Source: Aldrovandia affinis
Lineage: Eukaryota > Chordata > Actinopteri > Notacanthiformes > Halosauridae
Reading direction: 5' to 3'
Assembly (NCBI GenBank): GCA_029706075.1
Contig: JAINUG010000070.1
Location: forward strand, 2,961,500-3,025,499
Length of the DNA stretch: 64,000 nt
Numbering within the stretch: position 1 is the stretch's first letter; every line of letters begins with the position of its first letter. Both the position numbers and the translations under genes were made by a program. The notes beneath the pieces are model-generated. The model did no database searches, had not been told where the DNA came from, and worked only from the letters and a program-made list of their open reading frames with translations. Below, piece by piece: positions 48,597-59,383 of the stretch.

Positions 48597-49555
48597 ATGA
48601 ATGAAGAGGCTCAAGTGACAATGGCTGAAGGCACACAATAAATGCTTGACTTATTGCATAGAGGTCAATATAGAATATTTACCAGTGCATCCACCAGCAT
48701 ATTTCCCTGACGTCCAAAGCCATAGTACACCATTAGTCATCTAGAAGTCAGTGGTTTATTTTTTTAACGATTTGCAGCTAGAGCTTTCCAGACTAGTCCT
48801 TTATTAAAGTGTATTGGGCAGAAATTGTAGTGCTGCATTAAAAATATATAAACCAGTCACGATGACCGATTGTAAAGTAAGAAACTGAGAAAATATTGTG
48901 AACCGTGCTACAGACACTGGTAAGGTGGAGACAAATAAACATTTGACATAAATAGCATTGATCAATAGCTTTATAGACTAAAATCCAGCCATGCTGAGTC
49001 ACGTCAATGAAATAACCCCTATTCTCTTCCTGTCCATGAGTCTGAAGTCTGTGGTGGTGTGTGTTTAAATAGAGTCAGTTACTAAACATGGTCATTTTCA
49101 GTCACAGCGAAGCGAGGTTTGCGCTACATGTAATTAAGTCTTAACAGCAGTCTTCTTTTCTCCCCTCCCTTTTGTTCTCTCGTTCCCTCTCTCCTCACCT
49201 TTCTCTCTTTCGCTCTCTCTCTCTCTTGGCCCTGATGCCCTCTGACGTCCTGCAATGATGCTGCCACCAAGGCACGTGGCTTATCATGTAGACTTTTGAC
49301 ATTTTTTGTTGGCGTGCTTCCCACCCACCCCCCTGTAATCCTAGATTACTTTATTTATCTAAGTGCTGTGTAATGCTACAGCCTCGCTTTCTCTCGGCCT
49401 CTGAGCTCCCCCCTCCCCACCAGGAACACAGGAGCTACCATCCCACATTAGAATTACATCACAGGGCTGTTTATATGGGCCTGTTTTCATTCATTTCCTG
49501 CTGGTTGGGTTTAAATGGCTAAATTGCTGCTGGAACACCTACAAATCCCCCCTCT

Positions 49556-49586
<31 letters not shown>

Positions 49587-52500
49587 TGTTAGAAAACCAC
49601 CACCTCCCACCAGTGAAATGCAAAGTTGGAGTCAGCGTCTAGTCTGGAAACTAAATCCAAAACAAGCTTTTAAATAATGCATAATGTGAAGTAAGAGTCT
49701 TCTGCTTTTAACCCAGCAGCCTCCGACTGACCCCAGGCTAGTTTCTTCTCATTCACCGACTCTGCCTTCGGCTCATACTCTTGGCATTTTGCTTGACTGA
49801 CACCTCAATGCGTCTCCATGGTGAAGTGGCCACAAAAAGCCTCATTGTAAAAGAGTTCTTCCTTTTCCTTACCTTTACAGAACCGAACATCAGGCCCCCA
49901 TGTTCACATTGTGGATTTTCTATAATGCTTTCTTACACACAACAGTTTCATCTTCCTTCCTTCCTTCATCTAACTCACCTCAAATTTAGAGGGTCTGGTT
50001 GCGTGCAACAGCTATGGAATGGAAATGTTAATTCTTTTGAAATGAGCGTAGGTTCTCTTTAATAGATGAGATTAGATTAAAACTGTATGGCTCCAGGATG
50101 TTGTGGCAAAGGGGGGGAACTCCAGAGCAAGGCAACGCAGCGGATGTTGAGTTGTCTCAAGGCATCTAGTGGTTTTAGTTCTCAGGTTGTTTTTCTCCAA
50201 AACTGACATCACCCCCCGCAATGTGCCCACACTTTTCCCACGCTGTCTCAGCGTGCCTGCATTAACTGGTATATCTGCGTTGATGGACAGTAATGGTCAA
50301 CACAGAAGAGACTCCCTGACGGATTTGTGGATTTCATTGATTAGCTCCCTTCCTCAACCAAGGAGGGGGTCTCTTTGAAAACACCTGGTGTAGTGCATAG
50401 GTTGCAACAAAAACCTGCATACACTCGGCCCTTGATGGAATGAGTTTGTCACCCCTGATATAGACTGAGTTTGTGTGCATGGGTGTGTGTATGCGCATTG
50501 CACATATGTGCAAAGACAGGAAGTGACTACTGACAGCATGTATGGGCAACATTGATTTATTGACCACCAAGGCGTGCCTAATGCCTGACAAGGTCATGCC
50601 CAGCGGACACAATATTCAAAGTAGCACAAAGGCCACATATCCTCACAACAACTCAACAAATACAAATGTGCCTGTTATTTAACTAAAATAAATCAAAAAT
50701 ATTAAAAAAGTGATTGTCAAGTAGATCAATCACAATTGAAAAATAATAGCATTTTAAGGGAGAGCCAACATGGTTTTCTCAAAGGGAGGTCATGCCTAAC
50801 AAACCTCCTGGACTTTTTCGAAGAGGCTACAAAGTGTGTTGACCTGAACCAGGCTTATGATATTATATATTTGGACTTTCAGAAAGCATTTGACAAGGTA
50901 CCACATGAGAGGCTCATTGCTAAAATGAATTCAGTAGGAATTGCAGGAGTAGTTTCAGAGTGGGTTCATAATTGGCTGCAAGGGGCGAATACAAAGAGTA
51001 ACAGTAGGTGGAGCTGTATCTGACCTCAGTGCTGTGGGCAGTGGTGTCCCGCAGGGATCGGTGCTGGGACCTCTGCTCTTCCTTATTTACATAAATGATC
51101 TTGATATGGACGTTAGTAGCAAAATAGTTAAATTTGCAGATGATACTAAACTTGGGGGTTTGGCAAACTGTTTGGAATCGACTAAAGTAATCCAAGATGA
51201 TTTAAACAAAATCCAAAAATGGGCAGATACATGACAGATGGCATTCAATATTGCTAAATATAAAGTTATGCATGTGGGAAATAAAAACATTAGACAGGAG
51301 TATTTTATGGGAGGAGAAAAATTAGTAGGTGTTCAATTTGAAAAAGACTTAGGAATTGTAGTTGATCAAAGCCTATCTGCATCAAAGCAGTGTGCTGCAG
51401 CAGTGGAAAAAAGCCAACAGGATGCTGGGATACATAGTAAAAAGTATTGAGTATAAATCAAAGGAGGTTATATTAATGTTATATAATGCCTTTGTCAGAC
51501 CTCACTTAGAATACTGTGTGCAGTTCTGGGCACCACACTACAAGAAAGATATAGAAGCTCTTGAAAAAGTCCAAAGAAGGGCAACTAAACTGATACCTGG
51601 TATGAAAGGTAAAAGTTATGACAATAGACTTAAGGCACTCAATCTATTTAAACTTAGCAAACGGAGACTTGGGGGGGATTTGATTGAGGTTTTTAAATTC
51701 CTAAAAGGGATTAACAAAGTAAAATACCAAAGATTTTTTAAGATAAGTGGGGTCAGCAGAACAAGAGGCCACAGGTGGAAATTAGTTAAAGGCAAATTCC
51801 GCACAGATATTAGGACGTTTCTCTTTACACAGAGAGTTGTCAATGCCTGGAACAGCTTGCCAGGTCAGGTAGTAGAGGCAGAAACGCTTGGGCTATTCAA
51901 GTCCAGGCTAGATGTAGTACTAGATACTCTTTAGATTAGGACATGACGAGCCTAGATGGGCCGAACGCCCCATTCTCATCATTATGTATTCTTATGTTCT
52001 TATGATTAATGATATCAATTACAATTTCATTAAAACGAATTAGCCGATCTCTAAATAATCAGCTGAGCACAATTGACACAATTGTGCTCTGATTATGATG
52101 CTATTATCAATAGCTTTGAAGTGCTATAAGGTTAAGACTTGTGTCTCCATTTCCAAAAGCAATTGATGCAGATTCTGGGAAGTGCTATAGTGGTGCTGTA
52201 ACTTTAGTCCTGCATACTAAAATTCTAACTAACATGGCATTAGCCTAACGACCTCCAACAACAGCAATAGACAGGCTGAATCAAGGCGTTGGGGTTTTCC
52301 GTGTCGTTTGTTTTTGCTTTATTGTTCTGTGTTCATCCTGAGTAGGATGCCCTCCAGCGCACATCTGTCCTCCAGGGCTCCCATCTCTCATTCATAAAAT
52401 GCTCTGTCGTCGAGAATGTCAGCTGATGCCTCTAGCGAAAGGGACTAAAATAGGCCCAGCCTATGGGGGCGTAAGCTTCAGACAGTCATTCAAACACCCG

Positions 52501-52807
52501 ACACGTCAAGCAGTCGCTCACATCTGTTTGAGTGGAGCGAGCCATTTCCATCTCTCCCTTCTCTTGCTCTCTAACACACAAGCACACACGCACGCACGCA
52601 CACACACACACACACGCACATACACACACATCAGCATGTACTGTTCCGTTAGGAGTTCTTAGAGGGCAAATACAAATGTATATAACAACATGTTTTTTTA
52701 TAGTGGTTTTATTGCTGGTGTATGTGGAAAATGTGGTCAAAGACACTTTAGATTGCTGTGAAGTTCCTTCTTGGCTCTCTCCGTCTGTCTTTCTCTCTCT
52801 CTCTCTG

Positions 52808-52864
<57 letters not shown>

Positions 52865-53155
52865 CCAATTCAAAATGCAACACAGTACATATTGCTTTAG
52901 CATATAAATCCTGCAAGGCAAGACAGCATGCAGTAACAACAAAATGTAACACACTCTCCCTTCCTCTCCCCTCCCTCCCTCCCTCTCTCTCTCCCTCCCT
53001 TCCTCCTCCCTCCCTGTCTGTCCACCTCCTTCCAGATGGCTACGTTCCGCAGCCTGCTGTTCACTCCTGATGGGGAGGCGCCGTGCTGCATGGTGGACAA
53101 CTACCGCCCCCCCCAGCCCCTGAGAGGGCGCAAGGTCCGTGCCTCCTTCAAGTGA
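44292..53155 (+). CDS. ca2: cytosolic carbonic anhydrase (CA2-like), one-base frameshift in exon 3
   Basis: Zinc enzyme interconverting CO2 and bicarbonate in the cytosol, close to the zebrafish form I know as cahz/ca2. Seven exons: 44292-44325, 44807-45004, 46824-46941, 47441-47533, 47874-47936, 48049-48204 and 53036-53155. Lengths are 34, 198, 118, 93, 63, 156 and 120 nt. The usual CA pattern has 119 in exon 3, so one G appears missing at 46832-46836. With it, the protein would be 260 residues. Zinc ligands His94 and His96 (QFHFHWG) and His119 (LHLVHW), proton shuttle His64 (NNGHSF) and Thr199 (SLTTPPL) are all present. The start has Kozak-like caccatgt. Intron 6 (4.8 kb) holds a LINE and microsatellites. 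Apart from the missing base nothing looks decayed, so an assembly error or allele is as likely as a pseudogene. Confidence 0.93.
44807..45004 (+). CDS. ca2: ca2 exon 2
   Basis: 198 nt, [20 protein letters not shown] to VDDNDSS, with proton-shuttle His64. Acceptor actccag and donor gttagt. Confidence 0.95.
46370..46560 (+). repeat. tandem repeat of about 75 bp, 2.5 copies
   Basis: Unit agatagattcaggacag...gtgcactagtagcccgttagc...cggag, diverged between copies. In ca2 intron 2. Confidence 0.75.
46700..46800 (+). repeat. (ATCT)n and (CA)n microsatellites
   Basis: tatctatctatc-type run at 46702-46732 and a CA-rich run at 46757-46797, just upstream of ca2 exon 3. Confidence 0.85.
46824..46941 (+). 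CDS. ca2: ca2 exon 3, frameshifted
   Basis: 118 nt. The frame entering from exon 2 reads TLTGG, while [16 protein letters not shown] is read one frame away. The slip falls in the five-G run at 46832-46836, where six would keep frame. Carries His94 and His96. Donor gtactg. Confidence 0.92.
47007..47155. mobile_element. hAT-type MITE
   Basis: Ends cagtggttcttaatcctgat and (right, inverted) cagcatttatcaatcctggt. Flanks ccatattc and ccttattt resemble a decayed 8-bp duplication. In ca2 intron 3. Confidence 0.7.
47224..47330 (-). repeat. (TTA)n run and SINE family B fragment
   Basis: TTA repeat at 47224-47255, followed by the inverse of cagcta-type and caaggtccctggcctgaatt sequence as in family B copies. 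Confidence 0.55.
47441..47533 (+). CDS. ca2: ca2 exon 4
   Basis: 93 nt, [20 protein letters not shown] to VGVFLK, with His119. Acceptor ctccccag and donor gtgggc. Confidence 0.96.
47874..47936 (+). CDS. ca2: ca2 exon 5
   Basis: 63 nt, [21 protein letters not shown]. Acceptor ttcctcag and donor gtgaga. Confidence 0.95.
48049..48204 (+). CDS. ca2: ca2 exon 6
   Basis: 156 nt, [20 protein letters not shown] to EPISVSSAQ, with SLTTPPLLE (Thr199). Acceptor actccag and donor gtactg. Confidence 0.96.
48534..48594 (+). repeat. (CA)n microsatellite
   Basis: About 30 uninterrupted CA units in ca2 intron 6. Poly-VC reading frames on the minus strand are artefacts of it. Confidence 0.97.
48600..50730. 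other. ca2 intron 6, left part
   Basis: No exon recognised. Contains a short (AC)n run at 49559-49586 and a CT-rich stretch at 49153-49230. Otherwise unassigned. Confidence 0.55.
50735..51990 (+). mobile_element. CR1/jockey-like LINE, 5' truncated, nearly intact reverse transcriptase end
   Basis: Non-LTR retrotransposon in ca2 intron 6. It reads the reverse transcriptase from [16 protein letters not shown] through [36 protein letters not shown] and the catalytic box KFADDTKL. It continues to the C-terminal [20 protein letters not shown] and [16 protein letters not shown], with stop at 51932. Only about three breaks interrupt it: a frameshift near 50990-51030, a stop at 51235, and a frameshift near 51400. 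The 3' end is gggccgaacgccccattctc then cttatgttcttatg. Same family as 29265-29475 and 33300-33705. Confidence 0.93.
52573..52632 (+). repeat. (CA)n-rich microsatellite
   Basis: CACG/CA repeat in ca2 intron 6. Confidence 0.9.
52785..53035 (+). repeat. (CT)n microsatellite and pyrimidine tract before ca2 exon 7
   Basis: Nearly pure CT at 52790-52861. After an 85-bp gap, C/T-rich sequence resumes at 52955 and runs to the exon 7 acceptor. Confidence 0.93.
53036..53155 (+). CDS. ca2: ca2 exon 7
   Basis: 120 nt, [20 protein letters not shown] to GRKVRASFK and stop TGA. The acceptor follows a very long C/T tract. Confidence 0.96.
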   Translation: MATFRSLLFTPDGEAPCCMVDNYRPPQPLRGRKVRASFK

Positions 53156-53335
53156 ACATGCCCCCTCCCCACCCACCCCAGTGCCCCCCTCCCCAAAAGC
53201 CTGCCTGCAGTTAGATTTAGGCTCAGAAATCTACAGAGAAGAGCACATTATCAATTAATGCACATTTGTCCTACAGCGTGATATGTGGTATTCCTCACCC
53301 ATTCATGTTCTGTACGGATTTGCTGGGATTTTAAA

Positions 53336-53392
53336 TTACTATTATTATTATTATTATTATTGTTATTATTATTATTATTCTTCTTCTTCAGT
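53336..53392 (+). repeat. (ATT)n microsatellite in ca2 3' UTR
   Basis: About 17 ATT units with one G interruption, ending in ttcttcttc. Confidence 0.92.
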
Positions 53393-54699
53393 GTTTAGAT
53401 CCAGTCTAAATCAGAAGGACAGATTTACAGGCTAATTCTTTTTTTAAATCAGGTGCCAATTTTGTTTTTTTTTTCTGCATATTGTTTCTCAGCTCTGTGG
53501 GCCACTGTAAACAAAGGTGTAGGCAAAAAAATCGAAATAAAAATAAATCATTAACAAGACACAAACACACGCACACACACACATCTGTATGGGCAGAGCC
53601 TCTACACTTTATCTCGTCTGCCCGTAATCTCCAACCACCGATGTCAGAACTCATCAAGTTAATAGCACGCAGTAGTCAGTGTGGCCACGCCCGTCCCCAT
53701 CAAATCACTGCTGGACCCTTTAAACTGAATTTCATTCCACAGTAGAACTAGCATGTGAGCCCATGTGTCAGTGCAGTGGCTTTGTCTCATCGCTATTACC
53801 CCTGTGTTATCTGCTAGAATGCCATTTCTGTTTTAGTCTAGCAGCTTGTGCAAAAGAAAAAATGTAAAGCAAAATGTGATGATTTATGACTGAAGTCCCT
53901 TTTCTGTGCATCCTTGTGGTATCTTGAAAAATTGTGACTTGACTTTGTTGCCCCATAACTCTTCACTCTCAGAAACAAAGGTACCATGTTGTACCTATTA
54001 AAGTACAAATACTTGTCACTGTGGTAGTACCTCTGTAGGGTGCTGAATTGTACCTTTAGTCATAAGAACATAGCAGTACCTTTGCAAGAAAAATTATGTT
54101 TCTTGCAGTACAAGCCTCATTTTCATTCCAATATGGCTGCCAGTGTGAATAAGGATTCGTTACTCGACCTGGGTACATATCTGTACCTTTCCTCAATTTG
54201 TACCTTTTTCACTGGGAAAAGGTACAAAATCGTATCTTATGTGTACTTTTGAAGGTATTTCAGAATAGTTTTTTACTCTGAGGAACTAAAGTGCACCCTA
54301 ATTCACCCTGTTCAGCAGCTGGCAGCCTGCCAAAGTGATGCCAGCAGGGTGCCGTGGTGCCAAGCTTGACAGACACCGGCTAACAGATACACACATACAG
54401 ATTACATAGTCCTCAGGTATTCTCAATCCTTTCCTGTGGGTAACCAGCCATCCCCTGAACATTGGGCCCCAACATGGGTGTGTCATATAGGGGTCATCTT
54501 TTTCAAATTGGTTTATAAAAAGAATGGAGGAGCCATATAATTGTGTCCCATCAATTTGTTCATTTTTCAAAATGCTGACTTGTATTTCTAAGCCTTGAGC
54601 AATATTATTCCTTGGTTACACTGGGAGTGAAAGTTTTCTGTTTTTGTTTTCTTTATCGTTCCCTGTCGTTTTGGCAGTGGAAGGACATTTTATTGACTG

Positions 54700-54705
54700 A
54701 ATAAA
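54700..54705 (+). terminator. ca2 poly(A) signal
   Basis: aataaa followed by a tgagcgtgtcctgcg GT-rich stretch, 1.5 kb after the stop. An earlier aataaa lies near 53534-53541, so a shorter 3' UTR is possible. Confidence 0.6.
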
Positions 54706-54924
54706 ATATATTTTATGACTATGAGCGTGTCCTGCGTCTTTCAATTTCTCCTTTGAGTTTACACTACAGTATGTGGCTTGGTGACTGCATCAATCAGTGT
54801 GAAACGCTTCAGAACCAGAGTTGAAACCAGAAAACCAAAACAATCACATTCACCAAATACAAGAAACACATTCTTAGTAATTGTACAATTATACAATTCT
54901 AATGGAACAATGCAAATACGGCTA

Positions 54925-56851
54925 CAGTGCCCTTCAGAATTATTGCCTATCTTTGTTAAAGATGAGCAAAAAAAAATAAATATATTTGTCATTCATCAGC
55001 TTGATCTTACACTCAAAATATGAGAGAAATATAACCTTTAATTGAAATCAAATTATTCAAAGAAAAAATTATTCTTATCAAAAAATAAAAAGAATTCTCA
55101 AAAACATGTGTCAAAATTATTAGTACCCCTGCATTTAATACTTTGTGCACCCCCCCCCTTGCCAAGATAACAGTACAGAGTCTTCTATAAAACCTGATGA
55201 GGTGGGAGAACACAAAGCAAGGGATCTGAGATCATTCCTCCATACAGAATCACTCCTGATCCTTCAGTCCTTGGTCCTCACTTGTGGACTCTCCTCTTCA
55301 GCTCACTTGCAGGTTTTCAATGGGGTTTAGGTCAAGGGACTGGGATAGCCATTGCAAAAGCTTGATTCTGTGGTCAGTGAACCAATTTTGTGTGGATTTG
55401 GAGGTATGCCATGGATCATTGTCCTGCTGGAAGATCTAACCATGACCCAGTTTTAGCCTCCTGACAGAGGCAGTCAGGTTTTGTTCTAAAATCTCCTGTT
55501 ACTTGTTGGAGACCATGATGCTATGTATCCTAACAAGGTTCCCAGAGCCTTTGGAAGTAAAACAGCCCCACAACCATACTTCACATTGCGGATTAGGTTC
55601 TATTCTGCATGGCCATCACTCTTTTTATTAAATAATTTGTTTCAGATTTTATGCCATTTTCCCCCAATTTCATAGCCAATTACACCCATTTTTCATATCA
55701 ATCCCCCTCGTATTGTGAGTTCACTGCCGTAGCCCTGGGACCGGCAGTGACAAAGGTGAAGTATCATCTCCTCCGAGACGGCACTCACCAAGCCGTTGAC
55801 CGGTGCTAACTCCAGAGTACTCCAGAGCCACTCCTATACGCAGCGAACTCATGTCGGCTTCCCTCCCCCCTCCGTGGGGCGGACAGCCAATTGCCGCCCC
55901 CTAGTGGCATTCCCAGCCAGAGCTGACTGGCGTGGCTGGTGGAATCAAACCCCGGTCGTTGTAACCGCTAGACCACTCGGGTGGCCCGACCATCCCTCTT
56001 TTTATGCCAAACCCACCTCTGGTGTTTATTGGCAAATAGCTATATTTTTGTCTCATCTGACCATAGAATCCGGTTCCACTCAAAGTTCCAGTGACGTTTA
56101 ACAAACTCCAGATGCTTACGTTTGTGGTTTGATAACAGCAGAGGCTTTCTTCTGGCAAGCCTTCCAAATAGCTTGTTGGCATGGAGGTGGCATCTAATTG
56201 TAGTTTTGGAGACTTGGTGACCTCAAGATGCAACCAACTTCTGCACTTCTCCAACTGTGATCCTTGGAGAAATGTTTGCCTCAAACCATCCTCCTCACTG
56301 TGCGTGGGGGCAAAATACACTTGCGTCCTCTATCGGGCAGGTTCATCACAGCTCCAGTTATTTTAAACTTCTTAATTATTGCCCTAATAGTGGAGATGGG
56401 TATCCTCTGGCGTGTAGCTATTTTTTATAGCCATTGCCTGATTTATGAAGGTCAACAACCTTTTGTCTCATTTCATTTGTGTATTCTCTGATCTTCCCCA
56501 TGTTGATGGATGACTAAAGGAGTTTGGCCTGTGTCACCTCATATTTATACCCCATTTAAACAGGAAGTCACGGATGAGCAGTTAAGAGTTCCTAAAGACT
56601 CAAGTGAACCAGAAAAAAAGAAATACATATATATAAATGAGAATATACTTCCTTTAGATTTTGTTCATAAGAATTTCTAAGTGTGCAAAAATTGTGACAT
56701 ACGTGTTTTTAAATAAAATGTTTTGGTTTTTTTCTTTTAATAATTTGACTTCAATAGGTTAGATTTCTCTCATATTTTGAGTGTAAGATCAAGCTGATGA
56801 ACCTTTTTTGCTAATCTTTACCAAGGGCGCCAATAATTCTGGAGGGCACTG
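54925..56851 (-). mobile_element. Tc1-like transposon split by a SINE
   Basis: Inverted ends cagtgcccttcagaattatt and (right, inverted) cagtgccctccagaattatt, flanked by TA (54923-54924, 56852-56853). The minus-strand transposase frame is heavily broken. A family-A SINE sits at 55628-55989. Confidence 0.9.
55628..55989 (-). repeat. tRNA-derived SINE (family A) inside Tc1
   Basis: On the minus strand: ggccacccgagtggtctagc, accggggtttgattccac, cagtcagctctggctgggaa, ctcggaggagatgatactt and an attgggggaaaatgg tail. Flanked by ccatcactctttttat (55612-55627) and ccatccctctttttat (55990-56005), a 16-bp target duplication with one change. Confidence 0.88.
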
Positions 56852-56853
56852 TA

Positions 56854-57585
56854 CTTTCACACATTTAAGTGTGTATCTATTTACACACAATTTAAGTTGC
56901 ACAATACAGCTTGCATATAATGTAATGTATGGCCGTAGGTTTACAAATATATCAACAAATATCAAAACATAATGGAATATCCAGAACGACTTGCATAAAA
57001 AATTGCATAAAATACAGGCTAGGCAACCAGAAGCAACGATTCTGAGATATTAGTTACACAGCCCAACATATGCATCATTACACACCTTACCAAATAGTCA
57101 GTGAGTGGGCTCACAGGCATCGGAGAGAATTAGCTTTAGCTGCAGTGCTCCTTGTGAGGGTGCAGGTTGGGCACAATCGGTTATTCCACACTAGTGATGG
57201 GATGTTCAATTATGTTTCCTAACTCGTTTGCGAACGATTCATTCAGTGAAAAGAACACATCTCGTTCATTCAGTGGAGTGGGGATAGCCGTTCATTGGCA
57301 TGATATATTAACTTGGCCCATGAGTGCTAAACCATTGCAATGCATCGTTCTGATAGCAAACACAACTAGATAATGTACCCAATTAGAAGAACTGGAGTTG
57401 TTATTCTCAAGCCCTGAAAGAGTTGTGATTGTCCTTGATTTTGTTCAGTAGCCTAGGGTAATGGCCATTTGTTCACTCATAAAACACGAGTTTAGGCAGG
57501 CAGTCAGGTTTACTTTTGGTTTTACAATGTTATGTCCTGCAACGCAACGTTGCGTAATTTATGCTTTTGCACAATGCGATAAATT
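56854..57585. other. intergenic, nothing recognised
   Basis: No coding signal. Repeated agttcattcagtg-like motifs near 57225-57290 may be part of an unidentified repeat. Confidence 0.5.
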
Positions 57586-58297
57586 GTCTCTCTCCTCCCA
57601 TTCCTCTCCAAAACACTAGAGCGGGCTGTCTATAACCAACATCTCATCTCCTACAGAATGACCTGCTTGATCCTAACCAATCTGGGTTCAAGGCAGGCCA
57701 CTCCACAGAGACTGCTCTCATTGCGGTCACTGAGGCTCTTCAAACGGCTAAGTCCCAATCCCTTAGCGCTGTCCTCCTCCTCCTCGACCTGTCAGCTGCA
57801 TTTGACACCATGGACCACCAGATCCTGGTTTCAGGAGAGATCCTGCCCGCATCTCTCGTCGAGATGGGAATCTCTGGATCTGCACTGACATGGTTAAAGT
57901 CCTACCTGGCTGACCTTTCCTACCAGGTGGCCTGGAGAGGGTCCCTCTCCTCTCCCCACACCCTTTCTACAGGAGTCCCGCAGGGCTCGATGCTAGACCC
58001 CATCCTATTTTCCCTGTACACCAAGTCACTTGGTTCTGTTATCTCTGCTCATGGTTTTTCTTACCACTGTTATGCCGACGACACTCAACTCTTTCTCTCC
58101 ATCTGAGACGCAAGTCCCGGCACGGATCTCTGCATGTCTAGCTGACATCTCTGCCTGGATGTCCACCCACCACCTGAAGCTGAACCTGGGGAAGACTGAG
58201 CTGCTCTTACTCCCAGCGAAGGGCTCCCCGATGATTGATACTTCAATCACCGTGGAAGGCTCCATAGTGTATCCGTCCCAGTCTGCTAGGAGTCTTG

Positions 58298-59383
58298 CCC
58301 TACGGTCTAACAGCGGGCGATACTAGGCAATAAATTGCCCAGTGGGCGTTCACCACGCTTGACTGGCGTCCTCAAAAATGCTTCCGACGTGCGTACAATT
58401 TTTTGGCATGGTAAACGAATAGTTCATCATAGATTTTGAGAATCTTTATTGTAAATATTAGTTGGCTAGCAGTATTGTTTCCTTCAATTATGAACCGCAA
58501 ACTCAAACTCAGAAGGCTTTTTGCAATTACGGCCATATACTTGCGCTGGAAACAGCTCGCAATTTCTCTCGGTGCGTTTTCCAAATGTACCCATGCGATA
58601 AAAAAATAGCCTTTTAACCTACACAAACATTAAATAAGATGTATGTAGGCCATATAAGTTTAGCTAGCTATAAATATTTATGCTTTTAGGATTAAATAAA
58701 GTATGGGGTACTGCAGACCGCTGTTAAGTTTCTCCTCATTCATGTTGAAGTGTCGGAACTAGGAACACAATTTTTGCATGGTAAACGAATAGTTCATCAT
58801 AGATTTTGAGAATCTTTATTATAAATATTAGTTGGCTAGCAGTATTGTTTCCTTCAATTATGAACCGCAAACTCAAACTCAGAAGGCTTTTTGCAATTAC
58901 GGCCATATACTTGCTCTGGAAACAGCTCGAAATTTCTCTCCAGTGCGTTTTCCAAACGTTTTTCCAAACGTACCCATGCGATAAAAAATAGCCTTTTAAC
59001 CAACACAAACATTAAATAAGATGTATGTAGGCCATATAAGTTTAGCTAGCTATAAATATTTATGCTTTTAGGATTAAATAAAGTATGGGTACTGCAGACC
59101 GCTGTTAACAGTTTCTCCTCACTCATGTTGAAGTGTCAGAACTAGGAACAAAATTTCGGTGTTGTGTTGGTTTCCGCGTGGTAGGTAAAAAGAGCAAGAC
59201 ATGAATTTGACTGGCTCTTACCGGGCAACATTGCCCGAAAGTTCAGAATTTTCAACTTTTCTGGGACACCGAAACACCCACAAATCGGGCAATGGGTCAG
59301 GCACCGGAAGTCGCTCACTCTCATAGAGAATCAATGCATTTCCGGCAACTAGTTGCCGAATCGCCCGCTGTTAGACCGTAGGG
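58298..59383. mobile_element. unclassified 1,086-bp inverted-repeat DNA element inserted in L2
   Basis: Perfect 24-bp inverted termini beginning ccctacggtctaacagcggg, then a further diverged inverted part rich in ggcaa/ttgcc. Flanked by an exact 3-bp duplication ttg (58295-58297, 59384-59386), consistent with the L2 reading ARSLGVTLDNQ before insertion. No transposase frame. Inside are two near-identical blocks of about 350 bp. Three-bp duplications occur in PIF/Harbinger and CACTA groups; the termini fit neither clearly. Confidence 0.88.
58385..59140 (+). repeat. direct duplication of about 371 bp inside the 1,086-bp element
   Basis: From gcatggtaaacgaatagttc (58406 and about 58777) through ctcagaaggctttttgcaat to aagtatgggtactgcagacc. 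The copies differ by a few substitutions and a short insertion (gtttttccaaac) near 58958. Confidence 0.92.

Noticed and set aside
48359..48638. Minus-strand reading frames of repeated Val-Cys
   Set aside because: They are translations of the (CA)n microsatellite.
44292..53155. Calling the carbonic anhydrase a pseudogene
   Set aside because: The only lesion is one base in a homopolymer; promoter, splice sites, catalytic residues and poly(A) signal are intact.
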